A stretch of DNA of 53,834 nt. Source: a virus. Positions 20,903-28,402 of this stretch are shown here, in pieces. The translations under genes were made by a program, and so were the position numbers. Location of the stretch: positions 1-53,834 of IMG/VR virus record IMGVR_UViG_3300030104_001062; one strand, written 5' to 3'. Each line of letters begins with the position of its first letter. Position 1 is the stretch's first letter. The notes beneath the pieces were generated by a model. The model was not told the DNA's origin. It did no database searches and saw nothing but the letters and a program-made list of their open reading frames with translations.

Positions 20903-20921
20903 ACTTTACTAAAAAAAGTCT
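20901..20921 (+). terminator. Short AT-rich hairpin at end of late unit
   Basis: Arms AGACTTT (20901-20907) and AAAGTCT (20915-20921) form a 7-bp stem with a 7-base loop starting inside the stop codon of the 64-aa gene. On the minus strand it is followed by few Ts, so termination would be weak. Confidence 0.4.
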
Positions 20922-20935
20922 CTATATAAACGTGC

Positions 20936-20998
20936 TGAGAGGGGTAGAACTATAGTCTCTGGTGTAATCATACCTGAGAAATAGCTCTACCCCTCTCA
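20936..20998. terminator. Long imperfect hairpin between convergent operons
   Basis: A perfect 13-bp outer stem (20936-20948 with 20986-20998) encloses further pairings: CTAT/ATAG (50-53 with 81-84), TCTC/GAGA (56-59 with 76-79) and GGTGT/ATACC (61-65 with 70-74) around an AATC loop. Together that is about 26 bp with tiny internal loops. It lies exactly where rightward late and leftward replication transcripts converge. Only TCTTTT follows on the plus side. It is a probable bidirectional terminator, but it could also be an RNase III site or the core of a small RNA. Confidence 0.6.
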
Positions 20999-21012
20999 AT
21001 CTTTTAAAAACG

Positions 21013-21192
21013 CTACTGCTTCGGTTTGTCCGATTTTAACTGGTCAAGTTCCTTTTTTAACTGTACATTTTCATTTAATAACCCAGCAAACACATTTAAC
21101 AATGTTACTTTCTCTTCTGAACCTATAATCATAGCTTTTATATCATTATAAGTCATATTGGGTTTTACTTTTTCTGCTTTTTCTTTAGCCAT
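21013..21192 (-). CDS. Hypothetical small helical protein (59 aa)
   Basis: Chosen start is the ATG at 21192, preceded by GAGGTG at a good distance; upstream codons overlap the preceding gene and lack a ribosome site. Lys/Glu-rich N-terminus (MAKEKAEKVKPNMTYNDIK) and a leucine-patterned C-terminal helix (LLNENVQLKKELDQLKS) that could form a coiled coil. Last gene of the leftward operon. No function can be assigned. Confidence 0.55.
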   Translation of the reverse strand: MAKEKAEKVKPNMTYNDIKAMIIGSEEKVTLLNVFAGLLNENVQLKKELDQLKSDKPKQ

Positions 21193-21199
21193 GTTCACC

Positions 21200-21424
21200 T
21201 CAGTGTGTATATATTGATGATTTGTTAAGCATCTCATCGCCTGTTGTTTTTAAGTAACGGACAAGAGATGCAAGTTTAAATGTGCCTTCGTATTGTGGAA
21301 GACCATGCTCCATAACCCTGATCAATTCTTCTGGGTTTACAGATTCCATACGTATATCAACTTTACCATCTTGGTTGAGATACGCTTTAAATGAAAATAG
21401 TTCTGCTAATTTATTCTGTGCCAT
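21200..21424 (-). CDS. Hypothetical protein (74 aa)
   Basis: Overlaps the 3' end of the upstream nuclease gene by 14 bases. Mixed alpha/beta composition, beginning MAQNKLAELFSFKAYLNQDG and ending in a helix with Lys and Thr. No motif is recognised. Its place in the nucleotide/nuclease end of the replication operon suggests an accessory role only. Confidence 0.55.
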   Translation of the reverse strand: MAQNKLAELFSFKAYLNQDGKVDIRMESVNPEELIRVMEHGLPQYEGTFKLASLVRYLKTTGDEMLNKSSIYTH

Positions 21425-21896
21425 GTACTGTGTCCAACTGATGTATCTTTACATTATAGCAGTCAGCTTTAAATCTAAATTTATTATCAGGATCTAGCTC
21501 ACCTTTTTTATGGTGTTTTGCTTTTTTAAAATAATCATCTTTCATTATCTTTCCCAATATCCACGCTTTAGAAAAATCGTTTAGTACACGAACAAACACA
21601 TACATATCACATTTTTGTTTTGTGCCATGTGCAGCAATACTACAGTCGTAGTTTGATTTGGGTTCAGAGTTGCAACGTTTTGTTTTGACATCTATCTTGT
21701 TGCCAACTTTATCGACTATATCATAATCATAGGTATTCTGTTCTTTTGCTTTGATGTAGTCCGTTACAACTATCTCTCCGATAAACCCTGCAAGGTTGCC
21801 CCCACCATTCGTAATAGAGTTTGCTATGCGACCCATATCAATGGCTTTCTTTCTTGCCCTAATAAATTGATCACCAGAAACTTCTAATTCTATCAT
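21411..21896 (-). CDS. Predicted PD-(D/E)xK-type nuclease (161 aa)
   Basis: Likely metal-dependent DNA endonuclease. Visible core: a helix with Glu (GFIGEIVVTDYI), then a strand pair DYDIVDKVGNKIDVKTK, where I-D-V-K-T-K gives the D-x-K active-site pattern typical of restriction-endonuclease-fold enzymes. Its length fits small phage or resolvase-like nucleases. The start overlaps the reductase stop by 4 bases (ATGA). It may take part in host DNA breakdown that feeds the neighbouring ribonucleotide reductase; this is inference. The upstream acidic residue of the motif is not certain by eye. Confidence 0.55.
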   Translation of the reverse strand: MIELEVSGDQFIRARKKAIDMGRIANSITNGGGNLAGFIGEIVVTDYIKAKEQNTYDYDIVDKVGNKIDVKTKRCNSEPKSNYDCSIAAHGTKQKCDMYVFVRVLNDFSKAWILGKIMKDDYFKKAKHHKKGELDPDNKFRFKADCYNVKIHQLDTVHGTE

Positions 21897-23827
21897 GCAA
21901 CTTCTCCAATATCAACAACTTCACAAGCATCTGCAGTACACGCTAATTCTCGACTTCCTGTTGTGCTATCCTCTTTTTCATATACGGATAATTTGCTAAA
22001 GTCAATTTCTTTTGGTGTCTTTAATAACATAGATGCATACTCTCCTCTTCCACAATCTTGATAAGGTGCTTGTTGATAGACGTGATCATCATATGGTAAG
22101 AAAGATATACCTGATATTATATCAAAATTATCATATACCCACGCACCTACATTCATCCACTCATCTTCTTTCACTGTTACAGTTATGGATGGTTTGTGTT
22201 CACACCACGTTTCTGCATATATCTTCCACAATTCTAGTTGTTCAATAGCTGATATATTTTTTCGTACAATAGCATTTTTTGGTGACATTGTAGGAAATGA
22301 AAATATTGTTGTGTACTCAGGTTTTACTACATCAGGTTCGTTTATTACTCCCTCATCTTTCATAAGTTTTGTAAGAGGATCATTGTTATCTGCTCTTACT
22401 GTTCGTATGTAATACTCACTATGTCTTGCATGTATGCCACTTGCAGAGTTAGTCAGTTGCGACACAGTACCTGAGGGTTTGACACAAGTTATCGCTGCAC
22501 TCTGAGGGATACCCAGTAGTTTTGCATACTCTTGATTTGTAAGGACTGCTTCTTCCTTCATTTCTTTTAGCCATCGTGTAGAGTCTGTAGTTTTTGATAA
22601 AACTGGATGATCCATGATACCAGTTAATGATACTCCTAATAATCTTTCTTCCTCTGTGTTCTGTTTCCATACCTTCCTCAAGTATTTAAAGTTAGTTAAA
22701 GTTGATTGAAATGTTCCAAGTATCGTAGCCATACGAACTTTCTTCTTTAGTGTTTGCAGTGTATCATCACTACGAACTATAACTTCAGACAAGTTGCAAA
22801 ACTGATAAGGTCTAAGTATTATTTCAGAACATGGGTTTGTACCCCATGCATGTCCTGTTTCTCTTCTTCCGTTTTTTGCAACTTGCTTGTCTGATGCTTC
22901 ACGATTAAACATACCACGCTCACCAGACTTTGATTCATACAGAGATACCCATTCACGCATAAACGTACCCATCTCTGGTTTATTCTTGTAGGATACACTA
23001 TTATTCGCTAAAGAACGTTGTTTTTCTGTGTCATACCAATTACCAGATTTAGCGTGTCGCATTTGATCATCACCAAGATTAGATAAACTAATTAGTGCAG
23101 ATCTTCTAACCCCACCAACTACAACTACTTGCCCAACCTTGCACATAATATCGTGACATTCTATTGGATATAGTTTGCGGCCACTAGCTTTTTTAAACGT
23201 ATTTACTGTAAAATCAAATAGCTCAACTAATGGTTCAGCACCAGATGCTCTACCCCCCATAACTTTTAGTTTTGCTCCTGCAGGGCGAACTAACGACACA
23301 TCCCATGTAGGTATCTGTCCAGAGTAAAGTAATGCGACTAGCTCTTTATAGGCTTTTGCCCATCCCATTCGACTATCTGCAACGCTTATAATTGTATTGC
23401 TTCGATGAAAGTTTTCAGCAATAATTGGTAGTTTGTCTACATTTTCTCGTTCTACTGAGAACCCAACACCTGTCCCACACATAAGTATATACATGCACTC
23501 ATCAAAAGCTCTAGGATGATCAACAGGAATATAACTACAGTTGTATCCACAGATGTTATCTCTGGTTAGTGCTTCCCCGGCAGTCATCATTGCTCGCATA
23601 GATGGCATTATCTTTAGTTCTAATATGTGGTTTCTAAGTGACGAATACAAGCCTATGTTGTGTCCATCTATATCAAAGTTATGCTCATTTTTTATATGAC
23701 TTGATACGTAACTTAAATATCTGTCTACTGTTTCATCCCAATCTTCTCGCCTTTTATCTTCTTCGTTCCATCGTGCGTATCGTGATTTATGTATAAAATC
23801 TTGATAAGGTGTTGGTAAATTTTTCAT
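21893..23827 (-). CDS. nrdJ: Adenosylcobalamin-dependent (class II) ribonucleotide reductase
   Basis: Reduces ribonucleotides to deoxyribonucleotides in the cytoplasm, supplying replication. At 644 aa it has the monomeric class II (RTPR-like) layout: YQDFIHKSRYARW at the N-terminus, GYNCSYIPVDHPRAF with the substrate-side cysteine, the glycine-rich GTGVGFSVERENV, the radical-cysteine loop NPCSEIILRPYQFCNLSEV and a C-terminal redox pair C-x4-C (ACTADACE). No NrdB partner or glutaredoxin is seen nearby. Overlaps DUF3310 upstream and the nuclease downstream by 4 bases. The need for cobalamin points to a host that makes or imports B12. Confidence 0.92.
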   Translation of the reverse strand: MKNLPTPYQDFIHKSRYARWNEEDKRREDWDETVDRYLSYVSSHIKNEHNFDIDGHNIGLYSSLRNHILELKIMPSMRAMMTAGEALTRDNICGYNCSYIPVDHPRAFDECMYILMCGTGVGFSVERENVDKLPIIAENFHRSNTIISVADSRMGWAKAYKELVALLYSGQIPTWDVSLVRPAGAKLKVMGGRASGAEPLVELFDFTVNTFKKASGRKLYPIECHDIMCKVGQVVVVGGVRRSALISLSNLGDDQMRHAKSGNWYDTEKQRSLANNSVSYKNKPEMGTFMREWVSLYESKSGERGMFNREASDKQVAKNGRRETGHAWGTNPCSEIILRPYQFCNLSEVIVRSDDTLQTLKKKVRMATILGTFQSTLTNFKYLRKVWKQNTEEERLLGVSLTGIMDHPVLSKTTDSTRWLKEMKEEAVLTNQEYAKLLGIPQSAAITCVKPSGTVSQLTNSASGIHARHSEYYIRTVRADNNDPLTKLMKDEGVINEPDVVKPEYTTIFSFPTMSPKNAIVRKNISAIEQLELWKIYAETWCEHKPSITVTVKEDEWMNVGAWVYDNFDIISGISFLPYDDHVYQQAPYQDCGRGEYASMLLKTPKEIDFSKLSVYEKEDSTTGSRELACTADACEVVDIGEVA

Positions 23828-24084
23828 GCCCTTTCATTTCCTTTCAGTTCTTGTTCCATTTTTATTTCTATTAATTTTTGCAGATACCATTCTGCTTTTT
23901 TTAAATCTTCTACGGCATTGTTCTTGTATCTGTATCTCCACAGATATTTAATTACTACTCCTTGTAGGTAATATTCAAACCCACTGTTTGTTGCTGATTC
24001 GATAGCATCAATACATTCTATTTTATTTTGATTGTAGTGGGGGGGTTGATTAACCATATCTTTCATTTTAAATTCATCTTTCAT
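23824..24084 (-). CDS. DUF3310 family protein (86 aa)
   Basis: Matches the small DUF3310 pattern: a Pro-Pro-His-Tyr start (VNQPPHYNQNKIECIDAIES), a central Y-x-x-G-x-x-I-K-Y-L-W-R-Y segment and a final helix with ED-L-K-K-A-x-W-Y-L. The family is common in phages beside nucleotide-metabolism genes and has been suggested to be nucleotide-related, but the activity is unproven. Four-base overlaps with both neighbours indicate coupled translation with nrdJ. ATG 24066 is an alternative start. Confidence 0.75.
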   Translation of the reverse strand: MKDEFKMKDMVNQPPHYNQNKIECIDAIESATNSGFEYYLQGVVIKYLWRYRYKNNAVEDLKKAEWYLQKLIEIKMEQELKGNERA

Positions 24085-24377
24085 TGTTTTTTCCCAAAAT
24101 CTACTTTTATTACATTATCTTCCACAGGTGCAAATTCTCTATTCTTAATACGAACCATTCCCATTTTTAAAATCATATTTAAATCTATATCAACCATCTC
24201 TAATATTCCTTCTTGTGCTATTGCTGCTGAACATGGATTCTTATCATCATGTACTCCTGTAGTATCATATGCAGTAAGTGTAAAGGAGTCTTCATCTACT
24301 TTGTTTAATATAATATAATATCTATCGGGCAGTAAAGTTAATTTTTCTATTTGTCTTTCTTTTTCTCCATCACTCAT
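24081..24377 (-). CDS. Hypothetical protein (98 aa)
   Basis: Overlaps both neighbours by a few bases. Acidic, mixed alpha/beta (YYIILNKVDEDSFTLTAYDT, then a helix MILKMGMV and the tail VIKVDFGKKQ). No motif is recognised. Its position between the resolvase-like gene and DUF3310 suggests an accessory replication protein. Confidence 0.55.
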   Translation of the reverse strand: MSDGEKERQIEKLTLLPDRYYIILNKVDEDSFTLTAYDTTGVHDDKNPCSAAIAQEGILEMVDIDLNMILKMGMVRIKNREFAPVEDNVIKVDFGKKQ

Positions 24378-24735
24378 TTTTCAACCACTCTCTTGGTACA
24401 GCTTTTTCTGCCCATTCAAATCCATGTCTGTTACACCAATCACCATATGTTGTATTACTGTTTTTGTAAAGTTTATTTTTTGCATTTCCAAAAACAAATC
24501 GAATATCACACTCTGGATGTTGTTGTTTTATCAAAATCATCTTAGATCTGTCTTCTCGTGTTAACCTGCCTTTTGCTTCTATGTATATGTCTGTTTCTGG
24601 TATGTAGAAGTCTGGAGTGTAGTGTCTAACTTTAGGAACGTAAGGCAACCTGATTGTTTCGTACTTAAATTTGCCACCTTCTTGTGCCATCTTAACGGCT
24701 AATATTTTTTCAAATTGTGATCTATATACTGGCAT
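24370..24735 (-). CDS. T7 endonuclease I-like Holliday junction resolvase (121 aa)
   Basis: Cleaves branched DNA (junctions and replication intermediates) and may help degrade host DNA. Catalytic pattern as in T7 gp3: Glu9 (SQFEKIL), Asp42 (YTPDFYIP), Glu53 and Lys55 (IYIEAKGR); the 11- and 2-residue spacings are near the T7 values of 10 and 2. Further family features are LPYVP, DIRFVF and TTYGDWCNRHGF. The start at 24735 was chosen because it forms a TAATG overlap with the upstream gene and has GGAGAC 8 bases upstream; the frame is open 44 codons further but that part overlaps the neighbour. T7 gp3 is 149 aa, so this is a compact version. Confidence 0.85.
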   Translation of the reverse strand: MPVYRSQFEKILAVKMAQEGGKFKYETIRLPYVPKVRHYTPDFYIPETDIYIEAKGRLTREDRSKMILIKQQHPECDIRFVFGNAKNKLYKNSNTTYGDWCNRHGFEWAEKAVPREWLKNE

Positions 24736-25118
24736 TACGAAAATGTCTCCTTTATGTAGTTCATTCTTGTTGTTAACATCTTTGCCACTTCTGGGGAGTG
24801 TTTTTCTAAATTCTCTAGCTCTCTTTGAAATGGTGTAATTGGAAGACATATAATAGTTTGACTCCATAATTTTTGTTGTATATCTTTAAATTGTTTTAAG
24901 AGAGTTGCCTTATCTCGTGATTGTGTATCAGAGATTAGATGTCCTTTGGCCGCATAGTTTTCTCGCAACGTTACTGGTATGCCTTTAAGATGTCCTCTCA
25001 ACACTGCTAACATCCTACCCCCACCCATTTCTTTACGTGACTCTACATACATACAAGCCATATGAGGGTTCAACGATATGAACTCAATATCATAATCGTT
25101 TGTGTATACTAATGACAT
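24735..25118 (-). CDS. Hypothetical replication-operon protein (127 aa)
   Basis: Start at ATG 25118 in a TAATG overlap with the Cas4-like gene, with AAGGAG 6 bases upstream. Mixed fold beginning MSLVYTNDYDIEFISLNPHM, with a glycine cluster (EMGGGRMLAVL) and a helical C-terminus. No enzyme motif is certain. Flanked by two nucleases, it may modify or assist DNA processing. The last codon overlaps the resolvase start. Confidence 0.6.
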   Translation of the reverse strand: MSLVYTNDYDIEFISLNPHMACMYVESRKEMGGGRMLAVLRGHLKGIPVTLRENYAAKGHLISDTQSRDKATLLKQFKDIQQKLWSQTIICLPITPFQRELENLEKHSPEVAKMLTTRMNYIKETFS

Positions 25119-25993
25119 TACAAACTCCTTTGTACGTACCGAGTGTACCAAATCTGTGGTGGAGACTTTGCCTTTGATGTAATCTTGTTTTCAAGTCTAG
25201 CATCTTCCCAACAATGTTTTTTATACTCACAGAAAGAACACAACTTAGGCATCAGTCTGTTTTTAGTTCGGACTATTTCACCATCTTTTCTGTAAGTTTC
25301 CCAATCATCTTTTAGTTTTGCCTTTTTAAAGTCTGCTTTCTTAACAACTTTAACGATGTTATCAGCCTGTTGCAAAACTCTTTTTCTTTCACTTATATCC
25401 TCTGGTGCATCAACAACAGCCCATTCACCTGTGGACTTATTAATTACAATCCAACCACCAAACGGCATATTGTTTGCTTCGCCATACAGATGTCCTTGTA
25501 CTATGTATCCAAATGGATCATCTTCCTTTATCTTATCATATCCGTTTTTAAATTTTTGATCAAAAGAAAAGGGGGATGCTGATTTAATGTCCCAAACTTT
25601 TTTTGTTCCATCTTCATCTAAGATAACATCTAATGTTCCTTTTATGTTTTCTTTATCCAATACAATAGAACATGGCTTTTGTTCACCCACAACTTTTATT
25701 CCTGCAGCTTTAATAACAAGCATAGCAACTGCTTCAATTAAATCACCAAACAGGAAACGCATTATATCGTTGTAGGAACTCTCTTTAGGACAATCTTGCA
25801 TACTAAGTATCTGTTGACAGACAGGTCTACCTATGCCAGACATTCTTAGTTTAGCACCTTCTCGTCTATTAAATTGTTTTTTTATTGCAGTTTCGCAAGA
25901 ATCTTTGAACTCTTGGATAAGATGATCAGGGAGTTTAACTTCTCCCTGACCAGCTTTGTCTAAAAACTCCTGTATACTAACTAGCAACAGCAT
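25118..25993 (-). CDS. Cas4/RecB-like PD-(D/E)xK exonuclease with Fe-S cysteines (291 aa)
   Basis: Probable exonuclease that processes DNA ends, filling the slot of T7 gp6. With the 25993 start: GDLIEA (Glu87), GTLDVILD (Asp122), WDIKS (Asp135, Lys137) and YIVQGHLYG (Gln166) form the RecB-type core. Cys59 (GRPVC) plus the C-terminal C-x2-C-x5-C (Cys252, 255, 261) match the four cysteines of the iron-sulphur cluster in Cas4 and AddB. The start is uncertain: ATG 26032 adds 13 residues but overlaps the upstream gene by 56 bases, against 17 here, and neither start has a strong ribosome site. No Cas genes or CRISPR arrays are nearby, so it is a phage recombination/replication nuclease. Confidence 0.8.
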   Translation of the reverse strand: MLLLVSIQEFLDKAGQGEVKLPDHLIQEFKDSCETAIKKQFNRREGAKLRMSGIGRPVCQQILSMQDCPKESSYNDIMRFLFGDLIEAVAMLVIKAAGIKVVGEQKPCSIVLDKENIKGTLDVILDEDGTKKVWDIKSASPFSFDQKFKNGYDKIKEDDPFGYIVQGHLYGEANNMPFGGWIVINKSTGEWAVVDAPEDISERKRVLQQADNIVKVVKKADFKKAKLKDDWETYRKDGEIVRTKNRLMPKLCSFCEYKKHCWEDARLENKITSKAKSPPQIWYTRYVQRSL

Positions 25994-26789
25994 CGAAGTC
26001 TTTGGAAAGGTCTGAATCTTCTTCAGATACATTACCTTTTAAAGCTTCGTTGTACTGCTTCATAACGTTAACATTTGCAGCATCAATGGTATCTTTGAAC
26101 ATTCTGATTAAAGTTTTATCCTCATCGGATAGAGAAGTCAAAGACTTACCTTCAGTTGGTACAGGTACAAAAAATGTAACTGAACCTTTCTTCATTTTAG
26201 ACGTTTTTAAATCAATCCAAATTCTTTGCATGATTTTTTTCTGTTTGTTTAGTCCTGTAATAAAATTGTTTATAGGCATAAACCCAGATTTCTTAAAGTA
26301 ACTGACAATAGGCAGGTTATCTATCTCCACATCATTGCCATCAGCATCTTTCATTTTGCCAGATAACACTCCGTAAATAACTTGATTACACGTGACTGCT
26401 TTAGATGTAATCAGTCGAGGATCATCATCTGGTAAAGTTTCTGCTTCTTCTTTCGCTAGACGACCACATTTGTTGCCACCTATCGTGTCTGCAAAGTCTC
26501 CAGACAGACTTGCTTTTTGAACAGAATTACAAATGGGTTTCCCCTCATCTGCATCAAAAAGCGACCACATGAACGATCTCATAAATACACGTAATTTAAT
26601 CTCTGGGGCATATAAATATCGTCCATCATACCAGACTCTCCAATCACCCTTTTTTAGAGTTTGTCCAGTATCAGTTTCGGTTTCGTAGTTAATAGCCAGT
26701 TTGGACAACTCACTTTTAACTTGTCCATCATCCTGACCTGTTAGTTGCATCAGAGCTTGATCATCATCATTTTCTAATGCTTCGACCAT
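25977..26789 (-). CDS. Putative single-stranded DNA-binding protein (270 aa, possibly 283)
   Basis: Lies between polymerase and exonuclease, the position taken by gp2.5-type SSB in many podoviruses. It ends in an acidic tail (VSEEDSDLSKDFDAVAS), the interaction tail typical of SSBs. Aromatic and basic strands (DWRVWYDGRYLYAPEIKLR) could contact DNA. No OB-fold signature can be proved by eye. The ATG at 26789 has no ribosome site. A strong AAAAGGAG (26844-26837) stands 8 bases before an in-frame ATA at 26828, which would add 13 residues reading NNLATINDQFGK. The true start may therefore be non-AUG. Confidence 0.5.
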   Translation of the reverse strand: MVEALENDDDQALMQLTGQDDGQVKSELSKLAINYETETDTGQTLKKGDWRVWYDGRYLYAPEIKLRVFMRSFMWSLFDADEGKPICNSVQKASLSGDFADTIGGNKCGRLAKEEAETLPDDDPRLITSKAVTCNQVIYGVLSGKMKDADGNDVEIDNLPIVSYFKKSGFMPINNFITGLNKQKKIMQRIWIDLKTSKMKKGSVTFFVPVPTEGKSLTSLSDEDKTLIRMFKDTIDAANVNVMKQYNEALKGNVSEEDSDLSKDFDAVAS

Positions 26790-26863
26790 CTTACCAAATT
26801 GGTCATTTATTGTTGCTAAATTATTTATTTTAATTTCTCCTTTTAAGAAAGTTAGCGATAAAT

Positions 26864-28402
26864 TTATTCTACAGGATAAACAACGTTGGTGTCAAGCCAA
26901 TTCTCACCTTTTTTTATTTCTATTTCAACAGGCATTAAGTAATTGATTTTGTAACGTTTTTTAAGATCGGCCGCAACACCCAGCATGGAAACTTTTAAAA
27001 TTTCTATCACATGTAGTTCTTCATCTGGATGACAATCAACTACGATTGAGTCGTGTACCGTATTACAAATTATAGATTTATATGGTCTTAATCTTTTCTC
27101 TAATTCGACTAAACAACAGGGCAAAATATCAGCCGTTGCAAATCCTTGAACAGGGTAATTACAGATAGCAGTTCTGTTTGTTGCAGTACCCCATTTTGTC
27201 CATTGTGTATCCGGGAAACAGTATCTGCGACCAGAGGGCAGTATGATTTGTTTTGTTTGTACGGCTTCTTTCTGCAGGTCTTCGTGCCAATCTGTTACAC
27301 CTTCATACTTTTTCTTAAACGCTCTGTAATATTTTTGTTGTTCAGGTGTACCTGTAGTGCCACCGTACAATGGTTTGAATGTATCTGCTTTTGCCGTTTG
27401 TCTATCACAACCAATGACAGACGCTGTATATGAATGTACATCTACACCTTCTTTTACATCTTTATATATTTGCGAATCATTTGCCAAAAACCCTGCAACT
27501 CTAAACTCCAACTGTGAATAATCACCTTCAATAATTGACCCACCCTCAAACCTACTCTCCACAACTTTCCGTATACGAAACGTAGATCCACGTGGCATGT
27601 TCTGAAAATTTGGGTTTCTTGACGATAGACGACCTGTAGCAGTAATGCACTGCATAAATTCTGGATGTATATAACTATTCTCATCAACATTGTTTTCCAT
27701 TCCTTCTACAAATGTACTAAGGTATGTACGCAAAGCTGAATACCTTACATACAACTCAACAAACTCTTTTGCTTCACCTTTTAAAGATGACAACATACTT
27801 TCAAGAGTTGTCTTATCTGTTTTAAATCCTGCTTGTGCAACATCCTTAGTGTTTCTTGGTACGATGCGTAATCCTGCAACTTGTTTACTTTGAGAGTATA
27901 CAACACCTGTCGCATTACAATTCTTACACAATCTATTTGCTTTGCCTAACTCTCCACTCTTAAGTCTAAATCTTTGTCGACCTTCACCTTCACATGTACC
28001 ACATTGATACCCTGTTGTCTTTGTAATTATCTGTGTGTTATTTCTTATGGTTGCGGCAAAATTAGTTTTTGACATTGGCTTACGCATCTTTACTTTCTTA
28101 GTTGCACCACGCATCTCATGCCCAATGTTAAATAGTCTTGCCCATGTTTCTTTGTTGTTTATCTTTCGTGAATAAAACAACATAGACCTATCATCTGCAC
28201 TGTTTAAATTTATTGGTGTGTCGCCCATAACATTACTTACTAATTCTTTTAGACGTTTGTCTATTGTCGTTAGCTCGTGTTCATATTCGTTGCGTATATC
28301 ATTTAATGTCTCTAGGTTTATTTTTATTCCTGCATGTTCTATCTTTGCAAGAACGTCTGTCATATCAAGCGACAAACGCAGTGTCGGCAATAGTTTCTTC
28401 AT
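26864..28402 (-). CDS. polA: Family A DNA polymerase, polymerase domain with DnaJ-like zinc finger (512 aa)
   Basis: Replicative polymerase. With the 28402 start: palm motif A DYSQLEF (Asp294), finger motif B with Arg334, Lys338, Phe342 and Tyr346 (RQTAKADTFKPLYGG), motif C VHDS (His450, Asp451). Inserted at about 134-166 is a zinc-finger pair CxxCxGxG and CxxCxxxG like the central domain of DnaJ, a trait reported for the HMO-2011 polymerase. The 3'-5' exonuclease domain is missing here and is encoded by the upstream gene, which overlaps by 38 bases in another frame. Start chosen because GAGGAG lies 10 bases upstream and MKKLLPTLRLSLD resembles the natural linker; ATG 28363, just after the exonuclease stop, is an alternative. 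Confidence 0.88.
   Translation of the reverse strand: MKKLLPTLRLSLDMTDVLAKIEHAGIKINLETLNDIRNEYEHELTTIDKRLKELVSNVMGDTPINLNSADDRSMLFYSRKINNKETWARLFNIGHEMRGATKKVKMRKPMSKTNFAATIRNNTQIITKTTGYQCGTCEGEGRQRFRLKSGELGKANRLCKNCNATGVVYSQSKQVAGLRIVPRNTKDVAQAGFKTDKTTLESMLSSLKGEAKEFVELYVRYSALRTYLSTFVEGMENNVDENSYIHPEFMQCITATGRLSSRNPNFQNMPRGSTFRIRKVVESRFEGGSIIEGDYSQLEFRVAGFLANDSQIYKDVKEGVDVHSYTASVIGCDRQTAKADTFKPLYGGTTGTPEQQKYYRAFKKKYEGVTDWHEDLQKEAVQTKQIILPSGRRYCFPDTQWTKWGTATNRTAICNYPVQGFATADILPCCLVELEKRLRPYKSIICNTVHDSIVVDCHPDEELHVIEILKVSMLGVAADLKKRYKINYLMPVEIEIKKGENWLDTNVVYPVE

Noticed and set aside
24736-24867. 44-codon upstream extension of the endonuclease I-like gene
   Set aside because: It overlaps the upstream gene fully, whereas ATG 24735 has a ribosome site and TAATG coupling.
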